This document shows positions 1-7,689 of a stretch of 64,000 nucleotides of DNA, in pieces. This DNA comes from Novipirellula herctigrandis (GTDB lineage: Bacteria; Planctomycetota; Planctomycetia; Pirellulales; Pirellulaceae), in the NCBI GenBank assembly GCA_007859835.1, contig SJPJ01000001.1, forward strand, positions 5,979,375 to 6,043,374, written 5' to 3'. The number at the start of each line of letters is the position of its first letter. Position 1 is the stretch's first letter. Under the pieces are notes generated by a model. It ran no database searches, had not been told where the DNA came from, and worked only from the letters and a program-made list of their open reading frames with translations. Both the position numbers and the translations under genes were made by a program.

Positions 1-307
1 CCAAACGGAATTGTGGGCGGTACGGAAGTAGGGGACTGACTTTTCAGCCCGACGAACGCACTCCAAAGTAGGGGGCGGAAGCCCAGAGAAAAGGGTGCAA
101 TGCGTCGAAGTTAAGTTGCTAAACGCACACGACTTCCCATCATGATTTCCCCTGTCGCTACGGCCGGCTGCGTTTCTTAACGCAATCTTAATTGTTTCAT
201 CATGGAAGTCGGCCTCGTTTATCGACGCTAACGGTGTTAGCCTGCTGAAGTTGTTTCAAGATTAACTTCCTCAAGCTTTAGAACAATCGAAGCGAGCAGA
301 AAAACAG
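1..307. other. Intergenic leader upstream of pstS
   Basis: No gene is recognisable here. One plus-strand frame is open from base 1 to a TGA at 37-39 and could be the tail of a gene that lies outside the window, but it is too short to assign. The stretch just before pstS is AT-richer and should hold the phosphate-responsive promoter, but I cannot point to a convincing Pho box. Confidence 0.4.
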
Positions 308-1321
308 ATGAAACTCAGATCCCTGGCATCCGTCGCACCCGCCTTATTGGCAAGTTTTCTTTTGACCAATTCGTTGTCCGCTCAAAATACGAGCCTCCTA
401 GGCAAAGTCGAAATTGACGGCAGTAGCACGGTTTATCCGATCAGTGAGGCTGCAGCGAGTGGCTTTACGAAGGACTTCCCCAACGTCAAGGTCAACGTAG
501 GAGTTTCTGGTACCGGCGGTGGTTTCAAGCGGTTCACTATCGGTCAAACGGATATTTCCGACGCTTCACGCCCGATCAAGGCTAAAGAGTTTAGTGCTGC
601 GAAAGATTCGGGAATCCGGTTCTATGAATTGCCCGTCGCCTATGATGGATTAACGTTGGTTGTCCACAAGAGTAACGATTGGGTCGATCACCTGACGGTG
701 GACGAGATCAAGAAAATTTTCACGACGGAAGGTGCAGCAAAAACTTGGGCCGAAGTGCGTCAAGGATGGCCGAAGAATCCCATTAAAATTTTTGCCCCCG
801 GGACCGATTCGGGAACGTTTGACTACTTCAAAGAGGTCGTTGCTGGTGAAGGTTCGCTCCGCTGGGACATGAGTACCAGCGAAGACGACAACGTCCTGGT
901 AACTGGCGTTTCGGGATCTCCAAACGCAATTGGTTTCTTTGGTGTCGCTTACTATGAAGAAAACAAGGACAAGCTCAAGTCGGTCGCGATCGTTAACCCC
1001 GAATTGAACGAGCCTGTTTCACCAACGGCCCAGACGATTGAAAATGGAACCTATGCACCGTTCAGTCGGCCGCTATTCATCTATGTCAACGCTCAGTCAT
1101 TTCGACGTCCCGAAGTCAAGCGATTCGTTGCATACTACTTGCTGAAGGCTCCTGAACTAGCAAGCAAAACGGGATATGTCGCGCTTCCCAAAACGGTTTA
1201 CGCTCAAGCGATGAATCATTGCCGTGGCGGAAAAGTGGGGACACACTATTTGACCGATGAAATGGAAAAACGATCCGGTCCGGTCACCGAACTCTACACC
1301 CCTGCGACGCTGGTCGACTGA
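308..1321 (+). CDS. pstS: PstS phosphate-binding protein
   Basis: Periplasmic phosphate-binding protein of the PstSCAB ABC importer. The 337-residue product begins with a signal peptide (about residues 1-25, hydrophobic core ALLASFLLTNSLSA, Ala cleavage). It then shows the PstS phosphate-loop sequence IDGSSTVYPI near residue 37, a Gly-rich GVSGTGGGFKRF segment near 65-76 and GTDSGTFDYF near 165. These loops hold the oxyanion in known PstS proteins. There is no lipobox, so it is probably soluble in the periplasm. It heads the operon pstS-pstC-pstA-pstB-phoU; regulation by phosphate starvation is inferred from the family, and no phoB/phoR is in the window. Confidence 0.95.
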   Translation: MKLRSLASVAPALLASFLLTNSLSAQNTSLLGKVEIDGSSTVYPISEAAASGFTKDFPNVKVNVGVSGTGGGFKRFTIGQTDISDASRPIKAKEFSAAKDSGIRFYELPVAYDGLTLVVHKSNDWVDHLTVDEIKKIFTTEGAAKTWAEVRQGWPKNPIKIFAPGTDSGTFDYFKEVVAGEGSLRWDMSTSEDDNVLVTGVSGSPNAIGFFGVAYYEENKDKLKSVAIVNPELNEPVSPTAQTIENGTYAPFSRPLFIYVNAQSFRRPEVKRFVAYYLLKAPELASKTGYVALPKTVYAQAMNHCRGGKVGTHYLTDEMEKRSGPVTELYTPATLVD

Positions 1322-1365
1322 TCGATTGGTAGCAGATAAGGTGTGGGGAACTCATTCGGGGTTCC

Positions 1366-1430
1366 CCTGCCCTGCTCTGCCCTGCCCTGCTCAGCTCAGC
1401 TCAGCTCAGCTCAGCTCAGCTCAGCTCAGC
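1366..1430. repeat. Pentanucleotide microsatellite between pstS and pstC
   Basis: Thirteen consecutive 5-bp units: five of the type CCTGC/TCTGC (1366-1390), then eight perfect TCAGC units (1391-1430). The array lies in the 158-bp gap between the pstS stop and the pstC start. A perfect short tandem array of this kind can change length by slippage; any effect on pstC expression is inference. Confidence 0.95.
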
Positions 1431-1479
1431 TCCATTTTCCAACAGTTGTTCCGATTCACTACCGTTCCCGATCTAGCTA

Positions 1480-2448
1480 ATGTCAACCGTGATCGATCCT
1501 AGTCCTCCTGCAGAGGCTCGAATTCGAAGCTTCTTCTCTCGCGAGCGAAGGAGTTTGGCGACGATACGGCTGAGGGAAAAAGCGATCTTTTTCTCGTTGA
1601 TTTGCTGTGGCGTTTTTTCGGTCTTGATTACCGTCGCGATTGTCGGCGTGCTCTTGACCGAAACGATTGTGTTCTTTGGCTTCGAAGAAGTCAGCTTGAA
1701 AAATTTTCTTGGTTCCAGCGAATGGACACCGCTCCTTGGCGCAACCAAGAGTTTCGGTATTTGGGGCCTGATCAGTGGGACCCTGCTGATCACGGCAATC
1801 GCAATGTGCTTTGCCCTACCGCTTGGTCTGATCACGGCGATCTATCTCAGTGAATACGCACCGGTCCGCGTTCGCTCGGTTCTCAAACCAGTGTTGGAAG
1901 TCTTGGCAGGCATTCCCACGGTTGTTTATGGATTCTTTGCTCTAACGACGATCACGCCGATTTTGCAATGGTTGCACGAGGGATTCAATGTTTACAACGC
2001 GATGAGTGCGGGAATTGCAGTAGGTGTTTTGTGTTTTCCAACGGTCTGTTCGCTTGCCGAAGATGCACTGCAAGCGGTGCCGACGTCACTGCGTGATGCG
2101 GCATATGGATTGGGCGGGACCCGGTTTGATGCGTCGGTGAAAGTGATTGTCCCTGCGGCGCTGAGCGGTATCATCAGTGCCTTTTTACTTGCGATTGCTC
2201 GGGCGATTGGCGAGACGATGATCGTCGCGTTAGCAGCCGGCAGTCGACCTCAGATGACACTCGATCCGCGCGATGAAATTCAAACGATGACCGGGTTTAT
2301 GGTTCAAATGGCCGGAGGTGATGTGTCCAACTTTGGTACCGAATATTACTCAATGTATGCGGTTGCCTTCACCCTTTTCGTTATGACGCTCTCGCTAACG
2401 ATGATCGGCAATATGATCCGTAAGCGTTTTCGGGAGACATACGAATGA
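1480..2448 (+). CDS. pstC: PstC phosphate ABC transporter permease
   Basis: Inner-membrane permease subunit of the phosphate importer, 322 residues, close to the usual PstC length. It has a cytoplasmic N-terminus of about 45 residues, then about six hydrophobic helices. The EAA loop that docks on the ATPase is visible as DAAYGLGGTRFDASVKVIVP (about residues 205-224), followed by the family-typical ARAIGETMIVALAAG. The ATG at 1480 has no purine-rich ribosome site in front of it, which is common in this group. The gene overlaps pstA by 4 bp (ATGA), so the two are probably translationally coupled. Confidence 0.94.
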   Translation: MSTVIDPSPPAEARIRSFFSRERRSLATIRLREKAIFFSLICCGVFSVLITVAIVGVLLTETIVFFGFEEVSLKNFLGSSEWTPLLGATKSFGIWGLISGTLLITAIAMCFALPLGLITAIYLSEYAPVRVRSVLKPVLEVLAGIPTVVYGFFALTTITPILQWLHEGFNVYNAMSAGIAVGVLCFPTVCSLAEDALQAVPTSLRDAAYGLGGTRFDASVKVIVPAALSGIISAFLLAIARAIGETMIVALAAGSRPQMTLDPRDEIQTMTGFMVQMAGGDVSNFGTEYYSMYAVAFTLFVMTLSLTMIGNMIRKRFRETYE

Positions 2449-3731
2449 GTAAAGAAAAGACAGAAGCCGATGATATTGGGGACAGTGGAATCGCACAACG
2501 ATTGGCGAAAGTAGAGCCAGTCGACAATCGCAGACGCTTGCGGCATGACAACGCATTTCGAATTCTATGCGTGGGAATCGCAACGGTTTCGGTGTTGGTC
2601 CTGATTGCACTGTTAACCTCGATTATCGTTCAAGGGATTCCCTCTCTTTCGTGGGTATTGTTAAGCGGCACGCCCGAACCTGAACCGACGGAGGCGGGCA
2701 TGTTCCCTGCATTGATGGGGACGATTTGGATTTGTTCGCTGTGTGCATTGATCACCTTGCCGGTGGGAGTCGCAACGGCCGTATTGCTCGAGGAGTTCAA
2801 GCCGCGAACGAAGGTAGCCGCTTGGTTTTATAGTGTGATTCAATTGAATATTAGCAATCTTGCTGGCGTGCCGAGCGTTGTTTACGGAATCCTAGGATTG
2901 ACCGCTTTCGTTTCGATGTTTTCGCTCTTCGGCAATGCCAAGCAACCTGGTGCCGCCGTTTGGGAAGTGGGGGCGACTTACTATGATCAATTCAGCAATG
3001 TGGGAAGCGATCCTTTCCTAACGATGGGCCAAGAAGTTGATGAACGCTATTTCTTGGTGCCGGTAGAAAAACGTAGCGACGATCCGACGGTACCGACCGA
3101 GGGGATGGTTGCGTTTGAGAACCGTGGAGACGGATTGGTACCGGCTGAGGTACACGTGGTGGATGCGATGGCCGAAATGCCGACCGATCCCGAGGCTTTG
3201 GCGACGAGTATCGATTCATTGGCTGTGCCTGGCCGGATCAGCGAAAAAGCTTGGTATTATTTTCAATTGCCGTTTGGCCGCGGCGTCTTGGCCGGCGCGT
3301 TGACGCTGATGTTGGTCATTTTGCCAGTAATCATCATTAGTACACAAGAAGCACTGAGGGCGGTCCCATCGTCGCTGCGAGATGGGGCGCTTGGGATTGG
3401 CGCGACACCGTGGCAGGTGGTTTGGAATGTGACGCTTCCGTCTGCGATTCCTGGAATCATGACCGGATCGATCTTAGCGATGAGCCGAGCCGTCGGGGAA
3501 ACCGCACCCATTTTGATCATTGCTGGGATTGTTTATATCCGAAATGCCCCTCAGCATTTGATGGACAGCTATACGGTGATGCCGCTTCAGATTTATAACT
3601 GGACGAGCCGACCCCAAGATGAATTTCACTCGCTCGCCGCCGGTGGGATTATCATTTTGCTGGGGATTCTGCTGTCGTTCAACGCGATTGCGGTCATGAT
3701 CCGACATCGAATGCAGAAACCTTTAAGTTAG
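2445..3731 (+). CDS. pstA: PstA phosphate ABC transporter permease, enlarged
   Basis: Second permease of the Pst importer. At 428 residues it is well above the usual 280-300 or so. The extra length is one block, about residues 163-275, between the conserved [12 protein letters not shown] helix and the [18 protein letters not shown] helix. The block is hydrophilic (for example [19 protein letters not shown] and [20 protein letters not shown]) and by topology should lie on the periplasmic side. The docking loop [20 protein letters not shown] (about 313-332) and the AVGETAPI motif are intact, so the protein should be functional. The start is fixed by the ATGA overlap with pstC. Confidence 0.93.
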   Translation: MSKEKTEADDIGDSGIAQRLAKVEPVDNRRRLRHDNAFRILCVGIATVSVLVLIALLTSIIVQGIPSLSWVLLSGTPEPEPTEAGMFPALMGTIWICSLCALITLPVGVATAVLLEEFKPRTKVAAWFYSVIQLNISNLAGVPSVVYGILGLTAFVSMFSLFGNAKQPGAAVWEVGATYYDQFSNVGSDPFLTMGQEVDERYFLVPVEKRSDDPTVPTEGMVAFENRGDGLVPAEVHVVDAMAEMPTDPEALATSIDSLAVPGRISEKAWYYFQLPFGRGVLAGALTLMLVILPVIIISTQEALRAVPSSLRDGALGIGATPWQVVWNVTLPSAIPGIMTGSILAMSRAVGETAPILIIAGIVYIRNAPQHLMDSYTVMPLQIYNWTSRPQDEFHSLAAGGIIILLGILLSFNAIAVMIRHRMQKPLS

Positions 3732-3738
3732 AAGCAAT

Positions 3739-4599
3739 ATGACTCGCATGTTGTCACCAAACACAGAATCGATCGGTTTGATGAACGAAGTATCTGAAGC
3801 CAAGCCAAAAGCCGAATCACCACAAACCAACCCGTCTGGACCGCTGGAAACAGCCATCCACACCGAAAATTTGTGTGCGTGGTATGGTGATTTTCAAGCA
3901 TTGCATTCGATTTCAATCGATATCCCTAAAAACCATGTCACGGCATTTATTGGGCCAAGTGGCTGTGGAAAAAGTACATTGTTGCGGTGGTTCAACCGGA
4001 TGAATGATACGGTCATCTCCGCGAAAGCGACGGGAACCGTTCGGCTGAACGACTTGGATCTTCTCAGCAAAGACACTGATACGGTTGACTTACGACGCCG
4101 TGTCGGAATCGTTTTTCAAAAGGCAAACCCGTTTCCCAAGAGCATCTACGATAACGTCGCGTTCGGTCCACGTTTGCACATGAAGCTACGCCGAAGCGAG
4201 TTGGACGACTTGGTGGAATGGTCGCTTCGCAAGGCTGCGGTTTGGGATGAAGTCAAAGATCGATTGAATGGCTCGGCGCTTGGATTGTCCGGAGGTCAAC
4301 AGCAGCGACTTTGCATCGCCCGCGCGATCGCAGTCGGCCCCGAAGTATTGTTGATGGACGAACCATGTAGCGCGCTTGATCCGGCCAGTACGCTGGCGAT
4401 TGAGAATTTGATTTTTGAATTGCGAAAACAGTACACGATCATCATTGTCACACATAACATGCAGCAAGCATCGCGATCGAGTGACAAGACGGCGTTTTTC
4501 TTCGATGGACGATTGATCGAATTCGAAGACACGGAACGAGTCTTCACGATGCCCAAGAACAAGCAAACCGAAGACTACGTGCGCGGCAAATTCGGTTAG
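3739..4599 (+). CDS. pstB: PstB phosphate-import ATPase
   Basis: Cytoplasmic ATPase of the phosphate importer. Walker A is GPSGCGKST (residues 72-80), the ABC signature is [16 protein letters not shown] (from residue 183), and Walker B is VLLMDEP (about 203-209), followed by CSALDP and the switch histidine in [11 protein letters not shown]. The N-terminus carries about 35 extra residues rich in Pro and Glu. A second in-frame ATG at 3781 would give a product nearer the usual length, and I cannot decide between them. The gene starts 7 bp after pstA. Confidence 0.95.
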   Translation: MTRMLSPNTESIGLMNEVSEAKPKAESPQTNPSGPLETAIHTENLCAWYGDFQALHSISIDIPKNHVTAFIGPSGCGKSTLLRWFNRMNDTVISAKATGTVRLNDLDLLSKDTDTVDLRRRVGIVFQKANPFPKSIYDNVAFGPRLHMKLRRSELDDLVEWSLRKAAVWDEVKDRLNGSALGLSGGQQQRLCIARAIAVGPEVLLMDEPCSALDPASTLAIENLIFELRKQYTIIIVTHNMQQASRSSDKTAFFFDGRLIEFEDTERVFTMPKNKQTEDYVRGKFG

Positions 4600-4665
4600 T
4601 CAACAAACTGCTTTCCACCGTTGCAATTCACTCTCTCGAACACTTTTATTTTCCGCTTTTACTTT

Positions 4666-5352
4666 ATGTCCAAGCATCTTCAACGTGGCCTCGACGCACT
4701 TCGTCAATCACTGGTCGAGCAGTTCGGCAGAGTCGAGCAGATGATTCAATTGGCAGTTCGCTCACTCGTGGAACGTCGAACCGACTTAGCGGATCGCGTG
4801 ATTGCATCGGACGAGGGGATTGATCAAGCCGAAATTCAGATCGAAGAAGAGTGTTTGAAACTGCTCGCACTCTATCAGCCGGTAGCGAGTGACTTACGGC
4901 GTGTGATCACGGTGATCAAGGTTAACAGCGACTTGGAACGCATGGCCGATTTGGCCTGCAACATTGCCGAGCGTGCTCGGGCTCTCGATTTGCATCCGCT
5001 GTTTCGGGCTCCCGAAGAGTTGATCGAAATGGTCACCGTCGCGAACGACATGGTCCGTAACGCACTCGATTCTTTTGTCGAAGACGATCCAGCAAAGGCA
5101 GTCGAAGTCATTCGAACGGACGCGATGGTCGATGCGCTCAATAAAATTATCATCGATCAATTGCACGAAATGATGACTAGCAATTCCGAAATGATTGAGC
5201 CTGCGGTTCATTGTTTTAGTGCATCACGGCATATCGAGCGAATCGCCGATTTGGCCGAGAGTATCTCTGAAGATGTCATCTACTTAGTCGAAGGCGAGAT
5301 CATTCGCCACAAGCACGGCGTCTTTTTTGAAACGCATGAAGGAAGTCAGTAA
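4666..5352 (+). CDS. phoU: PhoU phosphate signalling regulator
   Basis: PhoU links the Pst transporter to the PhoR/PhoB system and restrains phosphate uptake. The 228-residue protein has the two tandem three-helix PhoU repeats, each with the acidic metal-site motif: SDLERMADLACNIAE in the first and RHIERIADLAESISED in the second. I chose the ATG at 4666 (MSKHLQRGLD), which matches the family N-terminus; an in-frame TTG at 4621 would add 15 unrelated residues. It is the last gene of the pst operon, 66 bp after pstB. Confidence 0.93.
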   Translation: MSKHLQRGLDALRQSLVEQFGRVEQMIQLAVRSLVERRTDLADRVIASDEGIDQAEIQIEEECLKLLALYQPVASDLRRVITVIKVNSDLERMADLACNIAERARALDLHPLFRAPEELIEMVTVANDMVRNALDSFVEDDPAKAVEVIRTDAMVDALNKIIIDQLHEMMTSNSEMIEPAVHCFSASRHIERIADLAESISEDVIYLVEGEIIRHKHGVFFETHEGSQ

Positions 5353-5422
5353 AGCACGCTGAAACATCAGACGAGTTCCACTCTGTTTTGAACGTCAGAC
5401 GCCGCATTGCACATTCGCAAAT

Positions 5423-5455
5423 GCCCACCAACGGCTCGTTTGGTAGGCGTCTTTC
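5423..5455 (+). terminator. Possible terminator after phoU
   Basis: An imperfect hairpin: GCCCACCAA pairs with TTGGTAGGC (nine positions, one C-A mismatch) around an 8-base loop, followed by GTCTTTCT. It sits 70 bp after the phoU stop. The U-run is short and interrupted. Confidence 0.35.
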
Positions 5456-5642
5456 TAGATGAGTCAAGAAGTGTGTTTTGCGACGCTTTGTCAAGGCTTC
5501 TGCGGCGAGATTCAAGAGGTGTTTTCGGGTGCATTCCATCCCGGGGGGCGTTAATTCGTGTTTTAGCGTAAGATGCACGAAGCGAGGAATCTCACCGTAA
5601 GATTCCAACATCATTTCTGCCAAAAGTCCGTTTTAACCTAAG

Positions 5643-6740
5643 ATGACACTCAATACAGATACCGAATCGGTCGTTGCCACCCGCTACTCGGCTGCGGCGG
5701 AGGCGGTCGAACCATCTCTATGTTGCCCAATTGACTATGATGCTCGTTTTTTAGAGGCGATTCCACAAGAGGTGATTGATCGGGACTATGGCTGCGGTGA
5801 TCCATCGAAGTATGTTTGCCAAGGGGAAACGGTCTTGGATCTTGGCAGCGGTGGCGGGAAAATTTGTTTTATCGCATCGCAAGTCGTGGGGCCATTGGGT
5901 CGAGTGATTGGTGTCGACATGAACGACAAGATGCTCGCGCTCGCCCGTAACAGTCAACCCATCGTGGCAGAAAAGATCGGACACGACAACGTTCAATTTT
6001 TCAAAGGTCGAATCCAAGATATGGCGATCGACCGAGACATTGTTGATGCGTTCTTAAGGGACAATCCGGTCGCCAATGAGCAATCGTTGCGCGAGTTCGA
6101 ATCGTTCCTTGCAAAGATGCGTAAAGAAACGCCTATGATTGCCGATCACTCGGTCGACGTGGTGGTCAGTAACTGCGTTTTGAATTTGGTGGATGCGGCC
6201 GAGAAGGAGAAATTGTTCCAAGAGATTTTTCGCGTCTTGCGAGTGGGTGGTCGTGCGGTGATTAGCGACATTGTGTCGGATCAACCGGTGCCATCGCACA
6301 TGCAACAGGATCCCGAATTATGGAGCGGATGTATCTCCGGTGCATTCCGCGATACTGACTTTTTGAAAGCGTTTGAAGAAGTCGGATTCTACGGAGTCGA
6401 GATGGTTTTGCTGCAGCAGGAACCGTGGCAAGTGGTCGAAGGAATCGAGTTTCGTTCGGCGACCGTGATTGCCTACAAAACCGACGCTGAGGTGGAAGAG
6501 GACCAAGAAGACCAAATGGTTATCTATCGAGGCCCATTCTCAGGCGTTCGCGATGAGTTTGGTCAAGAGTTTTGGCGTGGGGAACCGGCGATGGTAGGCA
6601 AAGCAGCCTTCAAGCGAATTGATGAGGGGCCTTACCGGGACCAATTCATTCGCATCGATGCCAATGGCATAAAGCGACTCTCGCGTCCCGGGTCGCTGCC
6701 AATTGCTGATTCGTGTTGCTCGTCTGGCGAATGTTGCTAG
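5643..6740 (+). CDS. arsM: ArsM-type arsenite S-adenosylmethyltransferase
   Basis: Class I SAM methyltransferase, 365 residues, best matched by arsenite methyltransferases. The SAM-binding motif [16 protein letters not shown] starts near residue 64. All three cysteines that bind As(III) in characterised ArsM proteins have counterparts: Cys51 in DYGCGDP, Cys178 in VVSNCVLNL, and Cys230 in WSGCISGAF; there is also a Cys27-Cys28 pair. After the catalytic domain comes an extension ([11 protein letters not shown] onward, about residues 295-345) and a cysteine-rich tail, CCSSGECC, at the very end. This layout resembles ArsM proteins associated with arsenosugar synthesis; no ArsS radical-SAM partner is in the window. 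It follows the pst operon, and phosphate transporters also import arsenate. There is no Shine-Dalgarno site. The stop shares a CTAG palindrome with the convergent sigma-factor gene. Confidence 0.82.
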   Translation: MTLNTDTESVVATRYSAAAEAVEPSLCCPIDYDARFLEAIPQEVIDRDYGCGDPSKYVCQGETVLDLGSGGGKICFIASQVVGPLGRVIGVDMNDKMLALARNSQPIVAEKIGHDNVQFFKGRIQDMAIDRDIVDAFLRDNPVANEQSLREFESFLAKMRKETPMIADHSVDVVVSNCVLNLVDAAEKEKLFQEIFRVLRVGGRAVISDIVSDQPVPSHMQQDPELWSGCISGAFRDTDFLKAFEEVGFYGVEMVLLQQEPWQVVEGIEFRSATVIAYKTDAEVEEDQEDQMVIYRGPFSGVRDEFGQEFWRGEPAMVGKAAFKRIDEGPYRDQFIRIDANGIKRLSRPGSLPIADSCCSSGECC

Positions 6741-7309
6741 CTGCTTGACGTCGTGCCGCTCGTGCCACGCATTTTGGCTCTGGCTCGGCTCAAAACCGGG
6801 CCGATGCTGTTTTCGGACATGCCGACCACTTGGCTGATTTCTTGGTACGTTTTGCCTTCGAGATGGTACATCCGAACAACGTTGGCTTCTTGAGGATCGA
6901 GTCGCAACATCAGTTGCTGCACTTCTTCCGAATTTTCGATCCGTGAGTGATGCCCATTGCCCGAGGGACTGGCCGATTCCACTTGAGCGGTCGGTTGGGG
7001 CGTTTTCTGTGACGCCGTGAGTCGTCGAGCGATGACGCGTCTTGAGATCACGGTTAGGTACGTTGCAAGCGAACAGTTGCGTCGGAAGCGGCGGAGTACG
7101 CCGAGGTCGTCAGCGATTATTGCTAGAAAGACTTCTGAAACCAAATCATCGCGAGTTGATTCGTCCAAAGTGATGCCGCGAGACTCCGCCGTGTGGTTTG
7201 CCACGTGGACAGCCAACCCCAAGAATCGGTCTACGAAATTCTGCCAAGCGCGCGGAGCACGATCCAGGCACCTTTGAAGAAGCTGACGATCAACCTCGGA
7301 AAGACTCAC
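6737..7309 (-). CDS. ECF-type RNA polymerase sigma factor
   Basis: About 190 residues from the GTG at 7309. The N-terminus (SLSEVDRQLLQRCLDRAPRAW, then QNFVDRFLGL) is typical of a sigma-factor family that is common in planctomycetes. Region 2 follows (DDLVSEVFLAIIADD, then FRRNCSLATYLTVISRRV), and the region 4 helix-turn-helix is LEGKTYQEISQVVGMSENSI near the C-terminus. An in-frame ATG at 7525 has a better ribosome site (GAGGGA), but the 70-odd residues it would add do not look like protein of this family. No anti-sigma gene is adjacent. The 3' end meets arsM, whose stop overlaps on the same CTAG. Confidence 0.82.
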   Translation of the reverse strand: MSLSEVDRQLLQRCLDRAPRAWQNFVDRFLGLAVHVANHTAESRGITLDESTRDDLVSEVFLAIIADDLGVLRRFRRNCSLATYLTVISRRVIARRLTASQKTPQPTAQVESASPSGNGHHSRIENSEEVQQLMLRLDPQEANVVRMYHLEGKTYQEISQVVGMSENSIGPVLSRARAKMRGTSGTTSSS

Positions 7310-7689
7310 AAGTACGACACCGAAACGAAAGGAGGAATCCAAATCAACAAAACTGCCCCCAAAAGCACTGGCCCAAGTGGTTTCGCAGGCTTTTATCAAT
7401 AGTAGGTACACCAGACCCGAATCGCAAGCATTATCCCTAGAGTCCGTACGAGTCGGTCGAAGAGTTCGCGATTTTTTTGCTACAAAGCTCCCAGTATCAA
7501 GGTTAGGCCGAACCGGAATGTCCATGGCTCCCTCTTGTGGGTGGTGGAGGTGTGCAGGAAGAGGTTTCCTTGTGTCCACCACGGAAATTCCACGCTGTTT
7601 TTTTGCCAGATGTTTTGGCGACCTAATCGTTTGCGACGTAGTGTTTTCTATAACAAGTAATTCACTGTTCGCATTCTCATGATGCCCGC
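7310..7689. other. Divergent intergenic region between sigma factor and GGDEF gene
   Basis: 380 bp between two divergently read starts; it should hold both promoters. An open minus-strand frame continuing the sigma-factor gene crosses it, with an ATG at 7525 behind a GAGGGA sequence, so the sigma factor could be N-terminally longer. Otherwise nothing recognised. Confidence 0.4.

Noticed and set aside
1257..1502. Plus-strand frame through the pentanucleotide array
   Set aside because: The AQLSS repeats are simply the microsatellite translated; the frame overlaps pstS and pstC.
5300..5623. Minus-strand open frame of 107 codons after phoU
   Set aside because: It overlaps the phoU 3' end, has no ribosome site or recognisable motif, and its composition is like other shadow frames. 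A small gene cannot be fully excluded.
7310..7525. N-terminal extension of the first ECF sigma factor to the ATG at 7525
   Set aside because: The ribosome site there is good, but the added residues do not look like a sigma factor, while the family N-terminus begins at the GTG at 7309. Left as an alternative.
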